A DNA stretch of 64,000 bases from Desulfurococcaceae archaeon MEX13E-LK6-19 (GCA_029637525.1 CP072660.1:1699612-1763611), one strand, 5' to 3'; shown: positions 35,730-44,678, numbered from the stretch's first letter. A program made the numbers and translations. The notes: generated by a model from the letters alone, not told the origin.

Positions 35730-36395
35730 TCACGTACCAGGTCTCCGTGGAACTCTTTCTCTAAGGAGAACCATTAGTTGACTAATGAATCTAGGTGGCT
35801 CAATATATTTTACACCGAGATCTTCACACATTTTCTGGATACCCTCATCATTAGTTACGAGAACAGCTCCCAGCTCTTTAGCTAGTATAACTGAGTCAAA
35901 ATCAACTTGCGTATCAATAACGCCTTTCCTAGTTGCTTCACGGTACTTAGCCCTAAGCTCATGTATTGCCCCGGCTATATCCTCTGACAATTTTTCTCTA
36001 GACCCGATTTTCCCGTCTTCATAAGCTTTCATCGCCGTTTGCCTAACCATTTCCTCTGCTACACGAAGCCCTTTGTAAAACCTTAAGTGGACTTCTTGAA
36101 TCCAGTTACTCATCACACGAGCAGGTATATGTGTTGCATAAAGATCCGGCGACTTAACAATAAGAATACTAAACAACAAATTAATGTTGTCCTCCGATAC
36201 ACCATTTCTTTCAAGGAACCCCCTTAGCTCTGATCCAGTACTAGGCGTTATGTAGAATTGCGCCCCGAGAACAACACGCGCTTTAGTAAGAAGTCTTGTA
36301 AGCTCGTAAACCACAGAATCAAGCGTTTTCACGTTGAATATACTTCTTAGCCTTGGATCTGTTATTGCACTAGTATCAAGCACATAGATCAGCAT
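35730..36395 (-). CDS. PIN-like RNA ligase partner protein
   Basis: The 221 residues open with IYVLDTSAITDPRLR, the first acidic motif of PIN-domain nucleases, and have IDTQVDFDSVILAKELGAVLVTNDEG with the remaining acids (Asp-x-Asp and Asn-Asp-Glu). This layout matches the archaeal RNA ligase partner family (MJ0950-type). It is divergent from the RNA ligase gene, 185 bases away, which is the context the family is named for. The intergenic region holds ACTAGTA-type A+T-rich sequence and likely two back-to-back promoters. Probable role: RNA end trimming or repair with the ligase, which is inference. Confidence 0.88.
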   Translation of the reverse strand: MLIYVLDTSAITDPRLRSIFNVKTLDSVVYELTRLLTKARVVLGAQFYITPSTGSELRGFLERNGVSEDNINLLFSILIVKSPDLYATHIPARVMSNWIQEVHLRFYKGLRVAEEMVRQTAMKAYEDGKIGSREKLSEDIAGAIHELRAKYREATRKGVIDTQVDFDSVILAKELGAVLVTNDEGIQKMCEDLGVKYIEPPRFISQLMVLLRERVPRRPGT

Positions 36396-36580
36396 GATTT
36401 ACAGTACACCTGTCAACACATTACTCTTAAAACTAGTATCTATTCTATCGCTCAAAAAGTATTTTAGGATTAACAAAACCTTTCCACCCACGGGTTGCTT
36501 GCAACAAAATTAATACTAGTACTAACATCATTTATCATGATGCAAAATTTAATCTATAAGCCAATAGGTGTATTCATATC

Positions 36581-37714
36581 ATGAAACAATCATTATTAGT
36601 AAGCAAAGCAACTGGCTTAGAGAAAGAGGAGGTAGACAAGCTTATCGGGAGAAAAATTAGGTTAATGCGGTATAAAGGAATAGAGTATGCTGTTTTCCGT
36701 TATGATATACAAGGGTTTAAAGAAGGCACCACCGTGATATTAGTTGACCCGCCAGTTATCATACCAGCTTATCCTAGTATACGTAGACTTGCACTATTAG
36801 AATATGCTGTTAAATACATGCCGAGAGAATTCTTTGTTGAAGAAAAAATGAATGGGTACAATGTTAGAGTAGTAATAGTGAACAAAATGGTACTAGCAAT
36901 TACTAGAGGAGGCTATGTATGCCCGTATACTACGGCGAGGATAAAGAGGATTTATGGTAGTAGACTCTTGGAACTATCAAGAGAATATCCTGATGTTGTT
37001 TTGGTTGGTGAAGTTGTTGGGCAAGAAAACCCCTATGTACCCCAGTATTATCCTGAAGCACCAGGTTTCGACTATTTTGTATTCGATGTATTTAAGGACG
37101 GGAAACTGGCTCCATTGAAAATACGTGACGAAATTGTTGAGAAATATAGTTTGAAGCGTGTACGTGTATTGGGTGTATTATCGAGAAACGATACATGGAG
37201 GCTATGGGAGATTGTCGAGGAGCTTGAACGCGAGGGTAGAGAAGGTATTGTAATAAAGGATCCAGAGCACAAGGTACCAGCACTTAAGTACACGACTATT
37301 AGAACGAATATTGGCGACATACGCGAGGGAATGAGACATCCCTTTGATGAAGGGAGAAGCTACTTGTTCCCAAGAATACTGAGACTAATAGCACAAGGAT
37401 ATGAGATGAATTGGAGTGAGGAACAACTTAGAGAAATAGCCTTAGAGCTTGGAAAAGCGATACTAGAACCTGCTATTAAAAGCCTTAAAGACCGTGCCAA
37501 CGGGAAACTCATAGCCAGTGAATATAAATTGGTTTTCCCAAGTGAAGAAGACTTAAGCGATTTCCTTGAATACATGGAGGCACTTGGCGTGGATATCGTT
37601 ACAAGCATAATTGGAACATATGAAGAGGGACTTGTAGTAAAAGTAATGAAGCTCAAGCAAACCCATGGCGAATACACTAAAATACTGGAAACAGGCTTAT
37701 CACCACTAGATTAA
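36581..37714 (+). CDS. archaeal ATP-dependent RNA ligase (Rnl3 / Pab1020 type)
   Basis: The 377-residue ligase has nucleotidyltransferase motif I in FVEEKMNGYNVR, with the AMP-accepting Lys near residue 89. Motif III-like FDYFVFDVFKDGK, motif IV EGIVIKDPEH and motif V ALKYTT follow. The C-terminal 120 residues are helical with a final alpha/beta unit, as in the homodimeric Rnl3 enzymes that circularise RNA in Pyrococcus and Methanothermobacter. Length matches. Start is ATG 36581. The divergent PIN-like partner supports a joint RNA repair or circularisation role. The gene ends just before a strong GC-rich stem-loop. Confidence 0.93.
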   Translation: MKQSLLVSKATGLEKEEVDKLIGRKIRLMRYKGIEYAVFRYDIQGFKEGTTVILVDPPVIIPAYPSIRRLALLEYAVKYMPREFFVEEKMNGYNVRVVIVNKMVLAITRGGYVCPYTTARIKRIYGSRLLELSREYPDVVLVGEVVGQENPYVPQYYPEAPGFDYFVFDVFKDGKLAPLKIRDEIVEKYSLKRVRVLGVLSRNDTWRLWEIVEELEREGREGIVIKDPEHKVPALKYTTIRTNIGDIREGMRHPFDEGRSYLFPRILRLIAQGYEMNWSEEQLREIALELGKAILEPAIKSLKDRANGKLIASEYKLVFPSEEDLSDFLEYMEALGVDIVTSIIGTYEEGLVVKVMKLKQTHGEYTKILETGLSPLD

Positions 37715-37718
37715 GCTA

Positions 37719-37790
37719 TCAGCGATCCCTCGCGTCATCCTCCCCGCGGGGGAGGGTCTGCGCGAGGAGGTGGCCCATCAGGTCATCATC
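37719..37790 (-). other. GC-rich two-part stem-loop, candidate structured RNA or shared terminator
   Basis: CCTCGCG and CGCGAGG form an outer stem, CCTCCCC and GGGGAGG an inner stem with a GCG loop; internal loops are TCAT and GTCTG. This is striking in A+T-rich DNA between two convergent genes. On the minus strand, box C-like ATGATGA (37789-37783), AGGATGA (37741-37735) and CTGA (37722-37719) are present around a 12-nt CGCGAGGGATCG spacer. So an atypical C/D-type RNA is possible, although the stem would occlude its guide. Confidence 0.45.
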
Positions 37791-37811
37791 TATTTTGTTA
37801 TTTCAGGCACA

Positions 37812-39347
37812 CTACCTTTTATGCGTTAACATGTAAGCCAGCATTATGATGACTATCAATGATGCTACAAGCACTATTAATGGAAATGGAATATTGGTTA
37901 TTTGCCGTCCAGCTGTAGTCTCCTGGCTATACGTATAACTGTATTTACTAGATGTTGTGGGAGAGGAATATGTGTTTGCGCTAGTTTCGTTTTCCTGTGT
38001 GACAGAAGTAGTTGAAGTTAATGTAGTACTTGTTTGTGTTGCTGAGGAAGTTTTGGGTGATGGCTCTAGAATTCCTTTTATACAATACAGGTTGAAGTCT
38101 CTACTACCAATAATTATCTCATATAACCCATCGTTATCGACATCACCTATTGCAGCCGGGGCAATGAGTGGTCCCTGTGTTTGTAGAACGTACTCCACAC
38201 CATTTCTATAGTCGATTATGAGTAGTTTGCCATCGTGATCAGATACTATCACCTCATTTAATCCATCACCATCAATGTCTCCTACGATTGGTGACACTAC
38301 TGATTTAGTGAATGGAAACTTGAAAATCAGTGTGCCACTGAGTGAATACACGTACAACCCTTGTGTAGTCGCTACAATTATATCGGGTTTACCATCATTA
38401 TCGAAATCACCAATCGATGGCGCCGCGTCTATGATTATGTTGCCAAAGCTTACATGAAGCAAAGTCTCGTTAGAGTCGACATCAAGAACATACAGACTGT
38501 GTTTTGTTGTAAAAATAATTTCATCAACACCATCGCCATCAATGTCGTATAGTGGTATCGCGCCATTAACTTCTTCGCCGCTAAATACTAGCTCTCTAGT
38601 AATAGTCATTGTAGAAGGATCAACTATTGCAAGTACTCCCTTTACTAAACCATATTCTCCTGTTGATCTGCTTGTACCAACAATTATTTCAGGATACCCG
38701 TCACCATTAACATCACCTATTGACGGGGCAAACAACAGACTATCTCCTATAGCAACAGACTTATCGATATAGTTGATGCCATCAAAATCTATTATATGCA
38801 GATATCCCTTGACATCCCCAGCAATAATCTCATCAATACCATCACCATCTATATCATATACTGCTGGAGCAGCTATGGTAAAAGAGCCTTGTATAGTGTA
38901 CTCAGGTGTTCCATTAACTGCGTTTAATATCCAGAACGTACCTATACTACTTCCAATACCAATCTCGAGAACACCATCACCATCGAAATCCCCTATAACA
39001 GGGCTCGAGACTCCTCCACCAGTCTTGTACTTCCATTCAAGCATTCCTCTTCCATCAACACAATAAACATATTCATCACAACTACCAAAAATGATCTCTA
39101 GCAAACTATCATTATCTATGTTAGCTAGCACAGGAGACGTTGCAACACATAGTTCTGCCTCAAAAACCCATGATACATTATACCCTCTGTAAACAACATT
39201 ATTGTGTCCAGGCCAGAAACCTGTTCGCTTAGCATCATATTTGTACATAGGCCATAGAACATGTTCTTCATGAGTATCGGTAATCAGCACATGTATTGTA
39301 CTCAATAGAATAACAAGCATTACTATAGAAAGTACTCTACAAGACAA
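37812..39347 (-). CDS. secreted FG-GAP/VCBS beta-propeller protein with membrane anchor
   Basis: The 511 residues have a signal peptide (about 1-22), then about seven repeats of an integrin-alpha-like blade. Each repeat contains a calcium-site motif of the type DIDGDGIDEIIAG or DVDNDGLYEIIIGS. The repeats end near residue 420. A Ser/Thr-rich stalk follows (TSSATQTSTTLTSTTS and more, about 432-480), then a transmembrane helix (FPLIVLVASLIVIIMLAYML) and HKR. It should sit on the outer face of the membrane, binding calcium and perhaps sugars or proteins. The gene is divergent from an ABC-2 exporter. No partner is evident. Confidence 0.88.
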   Translation of the reverse strand: MSCRVLSIVMLVILLSTIHVLITDTHEEHVLWPMYKYDAKRTGFWPGHNNVVYRGYNVSWVFEAELCVATSPVLANIDNDSLLEIIFGSCDEYVYCVDGRGMLEWKYKTGGGVSSPVIGDFDGDGVLEIGIGSSIGTFWILNAVNGTPEYTIQGSFTIAAPAVYDIDGDGIDEIIAGDVKGYLHIIDFDGINYIDKSVAIGDSLLFAPSIGDVNGDGYPEIIVGTSRSTGEYGLVKGVLAIVDPSTMTITRELVFSGEEVNGAIPLYDIDGDGVDEIIFTTKHSLYVLDVDSNETLLHVSFGNIIIDAAPSIGDFDNDGKPDIIVATTQGLYVYSLSGTLIFKFPFTKSVVSPIVGDIDGDGLNEVIVSDHDGKLLIIDYRNGVEYVLQTQGPLIAPAAIGDVDNDGLYEIIIGSRDFNLYCIKGILEPSPKTSSATQTSTTLTSTTSVTQENETSANTYSSPTTSSKYSYTYSQETTAGRQITNIPFPLIVLVASLIVIIMLAYMLTHKR

Positions 39348-39445
39348 TTACGGGTCACCACCTGCTTCCTTGATTCTCTTGCATAGTTTAATATAGTATA
39401 ACCAACTATAATACTATCTTTAGACTGTAACAAGGATGAGTAATT

Positions 39446-40384
39446 ATGTACGCTATAGTTGTTGACAAGCTAGTCAAATACTATGGTAAAACCAAAGCAG
39501 TAGACAACCTATCATTTACCGTAAAGAAGGGTGAGGTATACGCTATTCTAGGGCCTAATGGCGCTGGCAAAACAACTACGATAAAATCCATAGCAGGTTT
39601 GATCAAGTTTAATTCAGGGAAAATTACTGTTCTTGGAAAAGACGTCAGTAAAGAGACTCTGGAAATAAAGAAGATGATAGGTGTGATGCCAGAACTACCA
39701 AATCTTTTTGGAGACCTCAGTGTAAGAGAGAACCTTGAATTTCTTGCACGGCTATATGGTTTGGACAAGAAAGAGCGAAGAGAACGTATATCTTATATAG
39801 TCGAGCTACTTAATCTGAAATATTTCCTTAACAAGAAATATGATGTTCTATCAAAAGGTTTGAAAAGAAGAGTCGACCTAGCGGCTGCACTGCTTCACGA
39901 CCCAGAGATTCTTATTCTAGATGAGCCGACAAGCGGTCTTGATGTGAAATACGCTGTTACTATAAGGCTCTTGATTAGAGACCTTGCTGAGAAGGGTAAG
40001 ACCATTCTGTTAACAACACACAATATACCTGAAGCTATGGAGCTTGCCGATAAAGTTCTCATAATTAATAAAGGTAAGAAGATCGTAGAAGGAGAACCCG
40101 GGAAACTTAAAGACATAGCCGGACTAGAGCCCGCCATGGAGATCGTGTTTAATGACTTAACAGACGATGTTATTGACGAAATGTATAGACTTTGGGGAGA
40201 AAACAACGTGAGAATCAGAGGTGTTTTAGTAAAGATAAAGAATGTTGGAACAACCAAGGTTTTAAAGGATCTAGCATTTCTCATAGAGAAATATGGCGTT
40301 GTAATAGAGCAAGTAAATACATCGAGCACGCCCTGGGATGAAGTATTATTGAGAATACTCCATAGTGGTGAACCTCATGAGTAG
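39446..40384 (+). CDS. ABC-2 exporter ATP-binding protein
   Basis: The 312-residue ATPase has Walker A GPNGAGKTT (about 37-45), MPELPNLFGDLSVRENL as the Q-loop region, signature LSKGLKRR (about 135), Walker B ILILDEPTSGLD and the switch histidine in LTTHNIPEA. The DRA/CcmA-like C-terminal extension (about 225-312) is typical of drug, antibiotic or polysaccharide exporters. LSKG replaces the usual LSGG and is common in this subgroup. Its stop overlaps the permease start by eight bases. The ATG follows a GATGA-rich stretch without a strong ribosome site. Confidence 0.93.
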   Translation: MYAIVVDKLVKYYGKTKAVDNLSFTVKKGEVYAILGPNGAGKTTTIKSIAGLIKFNSGKITVLGKDVSKETLEIKKMIGVMPELPNLFGDLSVRENLEFLARLYGLDKKERRERISYIVELLNLKYFLNKKYDVLSKGLKRRVDLAAALLHDPEILILDEPTSGLDVKYAVTIRLLIRDLAEKGKTILLTTHNIPEAMELADKVLIINKGKKIVEGEPGKLKDIAGLEPAMEIVFNDLTDDVIDEMYRLWGENNVRIRGVLVKIKNVGTTKVLKDLAFLIEKYGVVIEQVNTSSTPWDEVLLRILHSGEPHE

Positions 40385-41102
40385 GCTAGGCTCTATCAAG
40401 GCAATACTGTGGAAGGATCTCCGGCAATACTATGCTAAACCGCCGACAATAAGCTGGGGGATATTAACCCCCGCTGCAATAGTTGGCGTACTAGCTATCG
40501 CCGTATCATATAACTGGAGAATAATCCCGGGACTTGTGGGATTAGCACTAATGTTTTCTTCATCAACCATGGCACAAGTATGCATAGGTATTGAAAGGAG
40601 ATTTGGAAGTTTTGAAAGACTACTCTATGCACCAGTAACACTAGGCTCAATTATAATAGCTAAGAGTCTAGGCGGGATAGTGTTTGGTCTCATAGGAGCC
40701 TGTATGTCTATCGCAATAATAATGGTTTTCGTAAAGATAAGAATAGTATACATGCTAACGTTCTTTACAGCAGTATTGCTAGGTTCAATAATATTTTCTC
40801 TAATAGGCATAATCGCTGCTGTTGTCATGAGGATCGAGAATTCAATGGTTTTCATGAATACACTACGATTCCTAATGCTGTTTTTATCAGGTATATTCAT
40901 ACCAATCTATATGCTTCCATCAATAGTACAATTAGTATCTTACGCACTACCATTAACTTATATCGTTGAACTACTTAGGTACAGCATGTACTGTAGATAC
41001 GATCTAATAGACCCTATTACTTCACTCATTAGTCTAGTTCTTTACACAATAACATTAACTATAGTAACCAAATGGATCGTAGAGAAAAAGATATACCAGT
41101 AA
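40377..41102 (+). CDS. ABC-2 type permease
   Basis: A membrane protein of about 241 residues with six predicted helices, the permease partner of the preceding ATPase. I chose ATG 40377 because GGTGA lies five bases upstream and the start overlaps the ATPase stop (ATGAGTAG). A GTG at 40365 would add four residues. The ABC-2 signature is visible as MFLSGIFIPIYMLPSIVQLVSYALPLTYIVELLRY near the C-terminus. Substrate is unknown. Its 3' end overlaps the N-terminal extension of the TtuA frame by about 30 bases if the longest start of that gene is used. Confidence 0.9.
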   Translation: MSRLGSIKAILWKDLRQYYAKPPTISWGILTPAAIVGVLAIAVSYNWRIIPGLVGLALMFSSSTMAQVCIGIERRFGSFERLLYAPVTLGSIIIAKSLGGIVFGLIGACMSIAIIMVFVKIRIVYMLTFFTAVLLGSIIFSLIGIIAAVVMRIENSMVFMNTLRFLMLFLSGIFIPIYMLPSIVQLVSYALPLTYIVELLRYSMYCRYDLIDPITSLISLVLYTITLTIVTKWIVEKKIYQ

Positions 41103-41122
41103 ACTCTAAGAAGGTTTTTAGG

Positions 41123-42097
41123 ATGTTCATAATGACCACCAAATGTAGTTTTTGTGGAGAAGAAGCAGCAATTAGGATAGAGTATGCTAGACTTAATCTT
41201 TGTAAAAAGCACTACATAGAGTTTATTGAGAGAAAAGTATTGAGGTCCATTAAGCGTTACAACCTGTTTAAACCAGGAGATCACGTACTCGTAGCTGTAT
41301 CGGGCGGTAAAGATAGTTCTACAGCACTCGCACTATTGGCAAAAATAGCTAAAGAAATGAATCTCGACATCACTGCACTTCATATAAATCTGGGTATTAA
41401 TGCTTACTCTGAAGAATGTGTTGACAAGGTAAAGAAGCTTGTTGAGGAACATAATGTCAAGCTATATGTTATTAGTTTAAAAGATCTACTGGGCCTGGGT
41501 ATTCCAGAGATTGCTAGGAAGGCACGTAGGCCTCCTTGTTCTGTCTGCGGTATAATTAAAAGGTACTTGATTAACGCTTTTGCCATAGAGATAGGTGCCG
41601 ATGTAGTTGTTACTGGGCATAACCTAGATGATATGATGGCTTATGCATTCAAGGAGTTTATTGGGCAAAACCTTGAGGCTATAAGAAAACTCTCTCCAAA
41701 AACAGAGACTATCAAAAACCTTGTAGTCGGCAGAGCGAGGATACTCTATGATGTCTATGAGGATGAAGTTCTACGGTATGCTCTATACACGGGTTTACCA
41801 TTCGTATCAAGTAAATGTCCATTTGCTCTCAGAGAGTCCCTTGAATTAGACTTAAAGAAGTTAATTAATGAACTTGAAGAAAGGTATCCAAGTACAAAAA
41901 TAGGGTTTATCCGCAGGCTCGCCAAGAATATTGAGAAATACCCTGAGACAAGAAACGAGTATAAGAAATGCACTATATGTGGGCTCGTATCAAGTGGGAA
42001 TGAGTGTAGTTTCTGTAAGTTAACAAGAAGAGTCTTTGGAGAACCCAAGGGACCGTATGTTAGGAGAAAAATAAGAGAGATTATTGACCGGGATTAG
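41123..42097 (+). CDS. TtuA/TtcA-family tRNA 2-thiolation enzyme
   Basis: This PP-loop ATPase inserts sulfur into tRNA; TtuA makes 2-thioribothymidine at position 54, a thermostabilising modification in thermophiles. Motifs: N-terminal zinc site CSFCGEEA with LCKKHY, the PP-loop VAVSGGKDSST, RPPCSVCGIIKR and TGHNLDDMMA. SSKCPF supplies further Cys that bind the iron-sulfur cluster, and a second zinc site is CTICGLVSSGNECSFC at the C-terminus. Several starts are in frame; ATG 41123 or 41132 gives the usual N-terminus a few residues before the first CxxC. The 3' end overlaps deoC by four bases on the opposite strand. Confidence 0.9.
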   Translation: MFIMTTKCSFCGEEAAIRIEYARLNLCKKHYIEFIERKVLRSIKRYNLFKPGDHVLVAVSGGKDSSTALALLAKIAKEMNLDITALHINLGINAYSEECVDKVKKLVEEHNVKLYVISLKDLLGLGIPEIARKARRPPCSVCGIIKRYLINAFAIEIGADVVVTGHNLDDMMAYAFKEFIGQNLEAIRKLSPKTETIKNLVVGRARILYDVYEDEVLRYALYTGLPFVSSKCPFALRESLELDLKKLINELEERYPSTKIGFIRRLAKNIEKYPETRNEYKKCTICGLVSSGNECSFCKLTRRVFGEPKGPYVRRKIREIIDRD

Positions 42098-42816
42098 GTC
42101 TTCTCTTCTCTAAGCCTAATATATTCCTCGATAATCTTATGAGCAGTACTTGTACCTATCCTTGATGCGCCCGCAAGAATCATTGCTATCGCATCTTCTG
42201 CATGCCTTATACCGCCGGCTGCCTTTACTTTTATACGGCCGCCTCCAGCCTTGTATAGAAGGGAAACATCGTGTACATTAGCTCCTCCCGCAAGGAATCC
42301 TGTGCTGGTCTTGACGTAATCTGCCCCGGATTCTACTACCAAGCGTGTTGCCTCGATTTTCTCATCATCACTCAGCAGCCCTGTCTCAATAATCACCTTG
42401 ACTACCTCTGCTCCAGCTTTCTTGGAAGCCTCAACAACTCTCCTCATATCCTCGAGGACATAATCTTTGGCTCCTGATTTAAACATGTTTATATTCATAA
42501 CCATATCGATCTCTACTGCACCAAGAGAAACTGCTTCACGCGCCTCCTCCTCTTTAACTCTAGTTAACGTGCTACCGAGAGGGAAACCAATGACTGTAGC
42601 TAACCTTATAGTGTTACCACTTATTTCACGTGCTTTCTCAAGGAGCGATGGCGGTATGACGAGACAGGCAAAACCATATCTCCTAGTATCTTCGATAGCT
42701 TTCTCAAGATCCTTAAAGGTGGCTACAGGCTTGAGCAATGTATGGTCAAGATATTCTGCGAACTTACTCGGGCTTGTCTTCTCTACAAATTCTCTAAATA
42801 AAACCAACCAGTTCAC
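42094..42816 (-). CDS. deoC: deoxyribose-phosphate aldolase
   Basis: DeoC splits 2-deoxyribose-5-phosphate into glyceraldehyde-3-phosphate and acetaldehyde during deoxynucleoside breakdown. The 240 residues have LDHTLLKP, the opening family motif, EIDMVMN with the catalytic Asp, VKVIIETGLL with the second Lys, and the Schiff-base Lys in YVKTSTGF. KAAGGIRH and SRIGTS form the phosphate site. The annotated GTG 42816 overlaps an AGGTGA ribosome site; TTG 42807 (LVLFREF) lies at the right distance from that site and may be the real start. It converges with the TtuA gene. Confidence 0.94.
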   Translation of the reverse strand: MNWLVLFREFVEKTSPSKFAEYLDHTLLKPVATFKDLEKAIEDTRRYGFACLVIPPSLLEKAREISGNTIRLATVIGFPLGSTLTRVKEEEAREAVSLGAVEIDMVMNINMFKSGAKDYVLEDMRRVVEASKKAGAEVVKVIIETGLLSDDEKIEATRLVVESGADYVKTSTGFLAGGANVHDVSLLYKAGGGRIKVKAAGGIRHAEDAIAMILAGASRIGTSTAHKIIEEYIRLREEKT

Positions 42817-42963
42817 CTCTAGTCCGACTCAACTAGTCTTGAAAGAGTACCACCAGTGCTAATAATGTCTTTAGCGGATCCTTATTAAATAAAACTATGC
42901 TCGAGTAGCCATGTCTGTTTTAATAATTATATTTAAATCCAGTAGCCACAATACTATTTATTT

Positions 42964-43046
42964 GGCGTGATGAGGAATCCCGGGTTTTATTGTGAAGCCC
43001 TTACCGCTTGTGGATGAGGGGCTTATGAGCTGGGCCCCGCATAGCT
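42964..43046 (+). other. GC-rich structured island of about 83 bases
   Basis: Flanking DNA is A+T-rich, while this block is GC-rich and rich in complementary segments: AAGCCC with GGGCTT, CCCGG with CTGGG, and GGGGC with GCCCC. It begins GTGATGA (box C-like, 42967-42973), contains TGGATGA and ends CATAGCTGA (box D-like). Spacers are far too long for a canonical C/D guide RNA. The GAATCCCGGG and AAGCCC...GGGGCTT pattern also recalls right ends of archaeal IS200/IS605-type elements. A TTTATTT stretch upstream could be a promoter for the plus strand. Confidence 0.45.
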
Positions 43047-43048
43047 GA

Positions 43049-43873
43049 CTACATTCTGCCAACGCCTTTGACTCCATGTTTTTTAATGTATTCTTCGACA
43101 CGCTTTACTACAATATACGCTATTGTAGCCATTAGTAATAGATAGAGTATCGATACAATAACTTCTGTTGCTATACCTATGTATGGTTCTAGACCTACTG
43201 CACCATACCTCGTTAACTCGGCTGCATGAGTGTATGGTAATAGGAGAGCTATTTCACGTAGTCCACTCGGCATTCTTGAAACGGGTACTCCTATTCCTCC
43301 TATTATGTACATGAATATATTGACTATATCAAGCATTACTCCAGGTACATGTGTTCTCAAACTTAATGCCGCTAACACTATTGCATATAAACTAGAGTAA
43401 GCTAAGAGAAGACCTATCCCAAGTAACAGAAAGACTATGCTATAGATGTTAAATAGAGCCAAACCAGCTAGACCTGTAAATACTAGTGCTATTATTGGGA
43501 TCGCTATAAGACTAACAGTGAATCCTGTCACGAATCTCCCCATTATTAGAGCCAGCGGGTTAACACCGCATACAATATGCTCCTCAATAATACCTGTAGC
43601 TATTACAAACCATGTCCACCCAGCTATAAGCCATACAGAGTTATTCATCATGCTCCATAGTACTACTCCCCAGAATGTTATGATGGCGAATAACTGGAAT
43701 TCTCCCTCCGGGATAAACATTAGTGCTCCGAGAAGGAACAACATATACCATAGCATGTTGGTTAATATCATGTTTAAGAATCCATACTTGTATCTCTCCA
43801 GTCTAACCAAGTGAAGCCATAGAATTGCCTTTGTTTTAGTCTTGTATGCCTTTACTTCTGATCCTATTCTCAA
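43049..43873 (-). CDS. ABC-2 type permease (second exporter, subunit 2)
   Basis: The 274 residues begin with a charged 30-residue segment, then about six hydrophobic helices starting at MILTNMLWYMLFLLGALMF. GGIGVPVSRMPSGLREIALLLPYTHAAELTRYGAVG near the end is the ABC-2 permease signature. It ends with a charged tail YIKKHGVKGVGRM. TTG 43873 as start gives a 38-base overlap with the upstream permease gene; a downstream start is possible but no better codon is obvious. It is the last gene of a three-gene operon with one ATPase and two permeases, so the exporter is probably a heterodimer. Confidence 0.88.
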   Translation of the reverse strand: MRIGSEVKAYKTKTKAILWLHLVRLERYKYGFLNMILTNMLWYMLFLLGALMFIPEGEFQLFAIITFWGVVLWSMMNNSVWLIAGWTWFVIATGIIEEHIVCGVNPLALIMGRFVTGFTVSLIAIPIIALVFTGLAGLALFNIYSIVFLLLGIGLLLAYSSLYAIVLAALSLRTHVPGVMLDIVNIFMYIIGGIGVPVSRMPSGLREIALLLPYTHAAELTRYGAVGLEPYIGIATEVIVSILYLLLMATIAYIVVKRVEEYIKKHGVKGVGRM

Positions 43874-44678
43874 TAGTCTTCACCCCAGGATACGCCATTG
43901 TATTGTAGATAAGTGTGAGTCCAAACAGTATGCCAGCAATAGTGAAGAAGATATTGAAAGGAGGTATATGGTATGTTGCGAGAATTTTTACTGCTGTTAC
44001 AACATAGTACACTGGCACAGCCTTTGCAAGCAATTGAAGAACGTATGGAAGTATGGTCTGTGGGTAGTAAACCCCTGACACAAGTATCATGAAGGGTGTC
44101 ATGAAGCTAGCTATATTGGTTTCTTCACGCATAATCAGAGTTACTCCAGCTATGATAACAGCCAACCCTATGAGAGGCAATGTCGCAATATAGATTAATA
44201 TAAGAGCTAAGAACACTTTTGATGCACCAAGTATTCCTTCAAACAATACCGCTGCCGGCAAGATAGCTGATATGCTAATGAAGGAGCCTATGATAGCTGG
44301 TAGCAGTGGTCCAAACATGGCTATTGTCCGGAATCCTGGTGGACTAGAGATAACGTATGGTAGTGTGCCAACCCACCTGTGTTCAAGAACTGTGGCAACA
44401 GCTGAGTCTATAATACTTATACTAGAGATCAGTACACCACTAGAGGCTATTATGTAGAAAACGGGGTTCGCCACACCCATTCTCTCTCCATAAACCTTAA
44501 GGCTGCCTAGAAGGAGTCCTAAACCGAGTAGGAAACCTGCCATAAGGTACGGCCAGACTAGCATCATGAATGCAAACATTCTATTATTCTTCATCCAGCA
44601 ATAAAAGGCGTAGAATTCTGCTTTCATAACCGACTTTATGTACTTTAAGTCTGCTTTACTCCATATTAGTAGTCTCAT
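43836..44678 (-). CDS. ABC-2 type permease (second exporter, subunit 1)
   Basis: This 280-residue permease starts MRLLIWSKADLKYIKSVMKAEFYAFYCW and has about six membrane helices. The conserved late segment is FMTPFMILVSGVYYPQTILPYVLQLLAKAVPVYYVVTAVKI. Its ATG overlaps the ATPase stop by four bases (ATGA), and it overlaps the next permease by 38 bases. The two permeases are only distantly alike, which suggests an asymmetric transmembrane dimer. Substrate is unknown. Confidence 0.88.
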   Translation of the reverse strand: MRLLIWSKADLKYIKSVMKAEFYAFYCWMKNNRMFAFMMLVWPYLMAGFLLGLGLLLGSLKVYGERMGVANPVFYIIASSGVLISSISIIDSAVATVLEHRWVGTLPYVISSPPGFRTIAMFGPLLPAIIGSFISISAILPAAVLFEGILGASKVFLALILIYIATLPLIGLAVIIAGVTLIMREETNIASFMTPFMILVSGVYYPQTILPYVLQLLAKAVPVYYVVTAVKILATYHIPPFNIFFTIAGILFGLTLIYNTMAYPGVKTIENRIRSKGIQD

